Position numbers and translations under genes: made by a program. A DNA stretch of 64,000 bases from Mesorhizobium sp. YC-39 (GTDB lineage Bacteria; Pseudomonadota; Alphaproteobacteria; Rhizobiales; Rhizobiaceae), in the NCBI RefSeq assembly GCF_025753795.1, contig NZ_JAOWPS010000005.1, positions 124,001 to 188,000 on the forward strand, in the 5' to 3' direction. The notes under the pieces are model-generated. The model was given only the letters and a program-made list of their open reading frames with translations, had not been told where the DNA came from and did no database searches. Of this stretch, positions 60,386 to 64,000 are shown in pieces. Within the stretch, counting starts at the first letter, position 1, and each line of letters begins with the position of its first letter.

Positions 60386-61381
60386 ATGAGCGCGACCACA
60401 ACCACAACCAGCCGTCGGCGCGGCTTTCGCCTGTTCGCGCTCGACATGAACGAGATCGGCCTGATCGTCATCCTTCTCGTCCTCTATTTCGGCTTCGGCG
60501 CGACCACCAACGGCTTTCTGTCGGCCAACAATCACCTTTCGCTGCTGCGCGACGCGGCCTCCATCGCGATTGCCGCCTGGGCAGTGACGCTGATCATCAT
60601 CGCCGGCGAGATCGACGTCAGCGTCGGGCCGATGGTCGCCTTCACCTCCGTCTGTCTCGCCTTCATGCTGAAGGCCGATGTCAATGTCGCGCTGGCCATC
60701 CTGGCAGCGCTCGCCATCGGCGGCGCGCTCGGCACCTTTGCCGGATCGTTGCGCGCCTATTTCGGGGTACCATCCTTCGTCGCCACGCTCGGCCTGTGGA
60801 GCGCGCTGCGCGGCATGTCGTTCTTCACCACCAACGCGCTGCCCGTCACCTTTCCCGACAACGCCTTCCTCGACATCCTCGCCGACAACATGTTCGGCAT
60901 CCCTACTTCGGCGATCGTCATGCTGGTGCTGTTCGCAATCTTTTCCTTCGTCAGCCAGAAGACCGCCTATGGCCGGTCGATCTTCGCCGTCGGCGGCAAC
61001 GCCAATGCCGCGGAACTGTGCGGCATCAACGTCGCGCGCATTCGCGTGCTGATCTTCACGACGTCGGGCGTGATGGCTGCACTTGCCGGCGTACTGTTGA
61101 CCGCGCGGCTCGGCTCCGGCAATGCCGGCACCGCCTCTGGCCTCGAATTCGACGTGATCGCCGCCGTCGTCATCGGCGGCACGGCGCTGTCGGGCGGGCG
61201 CGGCTCGATGCTTGGTACGCTGCTCGGCGTCTTCGTCATCACGCTGATCGGCAACGGCCTGGTGCTGCGCGGCATCAATCCGTTCTTCCAGGAAGTGGTG
61301 CGCGGCGTCATCATCGTCGCCGCCGTGCTCGCCAACATCCTGGTCACGCGCTATCGCGAGCGCCGCATTTTTGGCGCGTAA
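60386..61381 (+). CDS. sugar ABC transporter permease (RbsC class)
   Basis: A 331-residue inner membrane protein with eight or more hydrophobic spans. IIAGEIDVSVGPMVAFTSVC and GGTALSGGRGSMLGTLLGVF are the signature segments of the ribose/xylose type permease family (the latter contains the EAA-like coupling loop). It forms the channel for the sugar delivered by the binding protein at 57312. Some 23 bp separate it from the ATPase gene. Confidence 0.94.
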   Translation: MSATTTTTSRRRGFRLFALDMNEIGLIVILLVLYFGFGATTNGFLSANNHLSLLRDAASIAIAAWAVTLIIIAGEIDVSVGPMVAFTSVCLAFMLKADVNVALAILAALAIGGALGTFAGSLRAYFGVPSFVATLGLWSALRGMSFFTTNALPVTFPDNAFLDILADNMFGIPTSAIVMLVLFAIFSFVSQKTAYGRSIFAVGGNANAAELCGINVARIRVLIFTTSGVMAALAGVLLTARLGSGNAGTASGLEFDVIAAVVIGGTALSGGRGSMLGTLLGVFVITLIGNGLVLRGINPFFQEVVRGVIIVAAVLANILVTRYRERRIFGA

Positions 61382-61403
61382 CGGAAAACGGGAGGATCAG
61401 CCC

Positions 61404-62915
61404 ATGCAGACCGCCCGTAAGCAGGATCCGCAGCCCCTGGTCGCCGCCGTGCGCGGCGCCACCAAGCACTATCCTGGCGTGCTGGCGCTGGACGATGTCG
61501 ATTTCGAAATTCGCCGTGGCGAAGTCCGCGCCTTGCTCGGCAAGAACGGGGCGGGGAAATCGACACTGATCCGGCTGCTGACCGGGGCCACCGTGCCCGA
61601 TGGTGGCGAGGTCACGATCGACGGTGCGGCGCTGACCGGTTCCGGCACGCAGCGCACGGTTGAAGCGGCCCGGCTCGGCGTGCGCGCCGTCTATCAGGAA
61701 CTCAGCCTGATCGTCGGAATGAGCATTGCCGAGAACCTGTTCCTCGGCCGCTGGCCGTCCAGCATGGGCGTGCTCTCCCATGGCGAAATGGACCATCAGG
61801 CGCGCGAGACGCTGGCCAGGCTTGGGCTGAAGCTCGATCCGCGCCGACGTGTGGCAACGCTGAGCCCGGCCGAACGACAGCTTGTCGAGATCGCGCGCGT
61901 CATGATCGGCGAGCCGAAGCTCGTCATCCTCGACGAGCCGACCAGCTCGCTTGCCGCCGCGGAGGTCGAACTCCTGTTCAAGGCCGTGCGCAGCCTGGCC
62001 GCCGCCGGCATCGCTGTGATCTATGTCAGCCATCGCATGAACGAGATCCGGCAGATCGCCCAGGCCGCTACGGTGATGCGCGACGGCAAGGTCGCGGGAA
62101 CCGTCGAGGTTGCCGGCGCCGACACCGCCGAGATCATCCGGCTGATGCTAGGCCGCAGCGAACGGGATGAGCGGCTGGTCGGCGCGGCGAGGGGAGGCGA
62201 TGCCGTGCTGTCGGTGCGCGATCTTGCCGTGCCGCCGAAGCTTTCGGGTGTCTCGTTCGATCTGAAGCGCGGAGAAGTGCTGGGTTTTGCCGGTCTGCTC
62301 GGCTCGGGCCGCACCGAGCTGCTGAGGGCGATCGGCGGGCTCGATGGCGTGCGTGCCGGCACGGTGCTGCTCGATGATAAGGACATCACCCGCGCCTCCT
62401 ATGGCGAGCGGGTCAAGAGCGGGATCGGCATGACGCCGGAGAGTCGCAAGGAGGACGGCATCGTGCCGCTGCTCGGCGTCGACGAGAACACCGTCGCCAC
62501 TGATTTCTCGAAAGTGACGGTGAACGGCGTCATCTCGGCATCGAGGATGGCAGAAGCGGCAGGTGACATCATCCGTCGTATCGGCATCAAGGCGGCGCGT
62601 ATCGACACGCCGGTCGGTACGCTGTCGGGCGGCAACCAGCAGAAAGTGGTGATCGGCCGCTGGGTCTATGCCGGCAGCCGTATCCTGCTGCTTGACGAGC
62701 CGACCAGGGGTGTCGATGTCGAAGCGAAGTCGCAAATCTACGCCATCATCCGCCAGCTTGCCGCGGAGGGCAAAAGCATCATCTTCGTATCCAGCGAGAT
62801 CGAGGAATTGCCCAAGGTCTGCGACCGGGTCCTGGTGTTGAAGGACGGGAACTTCGTGCAGGAATTCGCCGCGCCCGGAATCGAGACCGACGCGCTGATG
62901 GCCGCCTGCCTTTAA
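61404..62915 (+). CDS. sugar ABC transporter ATP-binding protein (double NBD, RbsA class)
   Basis: A 503-residue protein with two nucleotide-binding domains. NBD1: Walker A GKNGAGKST, signature LSPAERQLVEIARVM and Walker B LVILDEPTSSLAAAE. NBD2: degenerate Walker A GLLGSGRTELLRA (Lys replaced by Arg) and intact LSGGNQQKVVIGRW plus ILLLDEPTRGVDV. This asymmetry is normal for the ribose-type family. GGGAGG precedes the ATG at 61404. It is the last gene of the plus-strand arm of the island. Confidence 0.95.
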   Translation: MQTARKQDPQPLVAAVRGATKHYPGVLALDDVDFEIRRGEVRALLGKNGAGKSTLIRLLTGATVPDGGEVTIDGAALTGSGTQRTVEAARLGVRAVYQELSLIVGMSIAENLFLGRWPSSMGVLSHGEMDHQARETLARLGLKLDPRRRVATLSPAERQLVEIARVMIGEPKLVILDEPTSSLAAAEVELLFKAVRSLAAAGIAVIYVSHRMNEIRQIAQAATVMRDGKVAGTVEVAGADTAEIIRLMLGRSERDERLVGAARGGDAVLSVRDLAVPPKLSGVSFDLKRGEVLGFAGLLGSGRTELLRAIGGLDGVRAGTVLLDDKDITRASYGERVKSGIGMTPESRKEDGIVPLLGVDENTVATDFSKVTVNGVISASRMAEAAGDIIRRIGIKAARIDTPVGTLSGGNQQKVVIGRWVYAGSRILLLDEPTRGVDVEAKSQIYAIIRQLAAEGKSIIFVSSEIEELPKVCDRVLVLKDGNFVQEFAAPGIETDALMAACL

Positions 62916-62924
62916 GGGTCTTTG

Positions 62925-62999
62925 GGCGACGATGCGGAAGAATCCAAGAAGAAGGCTGCACCTGAAAAAGCCGCCAAGAGACTGAATGACACGGCGTGA
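62925..62999 (+). pseudogene. remnant resembling the trigger factor C-terminal tail
   Basis: A short open stretch reads GDDAEESKKKAAPEKAAKR and stops at TGA (62997-62999). The tail of tig at 54060-54130 reads ADDAEEPKKKAAPKKKAAK. Most DNA differences between the two fall at third codon positions. It begins 10 bp after the last gene of the sugar island and has no start codon, so it looks like a left-over 3' end of tig. The motif is Lys/Ala-rich, so chance similarity is possible. Confidence 0.5.
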
Positions 63000-63160
63000 T
63001 AGGCTTGTGCTATCTGCCGGCCGGATTCTGTGGTACGTAGGTGCCGTAATTACCGGGAGGAGAAGCGGATATTCCGCTTCGTGGAGCAAGGCGCATGCCG
63101 GCTCAAGCATCGGCAGGCGCGGATCGTCCAAGGCATATTGGCGATCGGTGAGGAAATGCC

Positions 63161-63541
63161 ATGCGTGCAACTGCGTTTTTCGCCGTCATGTCCGTTGCGA
63201 CCTTCATCACGGGCCAATGTCAGGCACAGGATGCCGCGGCGGGTGAGAAGGTCTTCACCAAATGCAAGGCCTGCCACATCGCTGATGAGGACAAGAACAA
63301 GGTCGGTCCGTCTTTGAACGGCGTCATCGGCCGGACGGCCGGCACGCATCCGGATTTCAAATATTCCGAAGCCATGATCGCGGCAGGCAAATCGGGCGTT
63401 GTGTGGGACGAGCCCACGCTGACGACCTATCTTCACGATCCCAGGGGCATGGTCAAAGGCTCGAAGATGGTGTTTCCCGGCCTCAAGAAGGACGAAGACG
63501 TCGCCAATGTCATCGCCTATCTGAAGCAATTCTCGAAGTAA
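63161..63541 (+). CDS. c-type cytochrome (cytochrome c2-like)
   Basis: A 126-residue exported class I cytochrome c. The signal peptide MRATAFFAVMSVATFITGQ ends near CQAQ. The heme site is CKACH (residues about 35-39), followed by GPSLNGVIGRTAGTHPDFKY and the distal Met in VKGSKMVFPGLKKDEDVANV. It would carry electrons in the periplasm, probably to a terminal oxidase. GGTGAGGA lies upstream of the ATG. A hairpin GAAGCGGA/TCCGCTTC (63062-63080) lies in the preceding gap. It precedes the heme O synthase gene. Confidence 0.93.
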   Translation: MRATAFFAVMSVATFITGQCQAQDAAAGEKVFTKCKACHIADEDKNKVGPSLNGVIGRTAGTHPDFKYSEAMIAAGKSGVVWDEPTLTTYLHDPRGMVKGSKMVFPGLKKDEDVANVIAYLKQFSK

Positions 63542-63568
63542 CCCGGTTCCATCAGTGGTGGCCCGAAA

Positions 63569-64000
63569 ATGTCGACCAGGGAAAGCCGCCTTAGGGATAC
63601 CGGCATCCGCCTCTCGGAAGCGACGGCCGCCGATTTCTTCGCGCTTCTGAAACCACGGGTCATGGCCCTTGCTGTCTTTACCGCTTTCGTCGGGCTGATG
63701 GTGGCGCCGGAGGCGATGAACCCGGTCATCGCCCTGGTTGCAATCGGCGCAATTGCCGTTGGAGCAGGAGCGGCAGGCGCACTTAACATGTGGTACGATG
63801 CCGATATCGACGCATTGATGTCGCGCACGTCAAAGCGACCGATCCCGTTAGGCCGCGTCATGCCGGGCGAAGCTCTCGGCTTCGGCCTGGTGCTTTCCGT
63901 GCTTTCGGTCATGACGCTCGGCGTGCTGGTGGGCTGGCTTGCGGCATCGCTGCTCGCCTTCACCATCTTCTTCTATGTCGTGATCTATACGATGTGGCTG
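63569..64000 (+). CDS. ctaB: protoheme IX farnesyltransferase (heme O synthase), N-terminal part
   Basis: The first 144 residues; the gene runs out of the window. ATAADFFALLKPRVMALAVF starts the first span, and NMWYDADIDALMSRTSKRPI is the DxxxD prenyl-diphosphate binding motif typical of CtaB/UbiA enzymes. CtaB adds a farnesyl chain to heme b to make heme O for cytochrome oxidases. It begins 27 bp behind the cytochrome c gene. Further cytochrome oxidase assembly genes would be expected downstream. Confidence 0.95.
   Translation, partial: MSTRESRLRDTGIRLSEATAADFFALLKPRVMALAVFTAFVGLMVAPEAMNPVIALVAIGAIAVGAGAAGALNMWYDADIDALMSRTSKRPIPLGRVMPGEALGFGLVLSVLSVMTLGVLVGWLAASLLAFTIFFYVVIYTMWL

Noticed and set aside
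57174..60407. A 1077-codon minus-strand open frame across the sugar operon
   Set aside because: It is a shadow of the plus-strand genes for the binding protein, dehydrogenase and mutarotase, all of which have clear motifs. High GC makes such antisense frames common here.

Overview
The window reads as chromosomal DNA of an alphaproteobacterium of the order Hyphomicrobiales (Rhizobiales), most like Mesorhizobium. The base composition is GC-rich. There is an exoR homologue beside ilvD, a fused secDF, a popZ-valS pair, the linear set argS / SPOR protein / nagZ / scpAB / tatABC / serS / surE / pcm / M23, small DUF1127 proteins, and several intergenic palindromes of the kind scattered through rhizobial genomes. 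The genus is an inference from gene order and protein style; no database was searched. Most of the window is core genome, with a few accessory patches.

Layout. 1-8.4 kb is a loose accessory-type stretch: the end of an OafA-like acyltransferase, an SRPBCC protein, GNAT and CutC, an orphan AbrB-type antitoxin with a truncated PIN toxin, an AraC regulator with an exported cupin and an M20 amidohydrolase, and an ArsR/SRPBCC pair plus a DHFR-like reductase whose two promoters carry the same paired operator-like sites. 8.7-20.7 kb holds tRNA-Cys, a PIMT-type methyltransferase, tolC, popZ, valS, a FadL-type porin, ilvD and exoR. 20.7-39 kb is the housekeeping block: xth, a VOC protein and erpA on the minus strand, then dgt, argS, a 1171-residue SPOR membrane protein, nagZ, scpA-scpB, tatA-tatB-tatC, serS, surE, pcm and an M23/LysM lipoprotein on the plus strand. 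39-48 kb contains a DUF815 ATPase, yajC-secDF, homologues of two mitochondrial complex I assembly factors, a fatty-acid-hydroxylase-type membrane enzyme and trmFO.

The most striking locus is 48.0-48.7 kb on the minus strand. A sigma70-like promoter precedes two 46-residue DUF1127 genes. These are followed by six 32-nt hairpins, each an 11-nt arm, a 10-nt loop and an 11-nt arm, and every loop reads ACCUCCUCCC in the RNA (an anti-Shine-Dalgarno sequence). The hairpins form two triads offset by exactly 179 nt. This matches the architecture of the CcsR/'cuckoo' sRNAs that follow the DUF1127 gene ccaF1 in Rhodobacter, but with three hairpins per unit instead of two.

50.6-54.2 kb has a second acyltransferase, tRNA-Leu and trigger factor. 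54.2-62.9 kb is a self-contained sugar-catabolism island: a GntR regulator, an SDR and a galactonate-dehydratase-like enzyme on the minus strand, and a sugar ABC transporter with an alcohol dehydrogenase and a mutarotase embedded in its operon on the plus strand. Both directions share a control region with two palindromes. The far end of the island carries an in-frame echo of the trigger factor C-terminus, which suggests the island was inserted at the 3' end of tig. The window ends with a c-type cytochrome and the start of a heme O synthase gene (ctaB).
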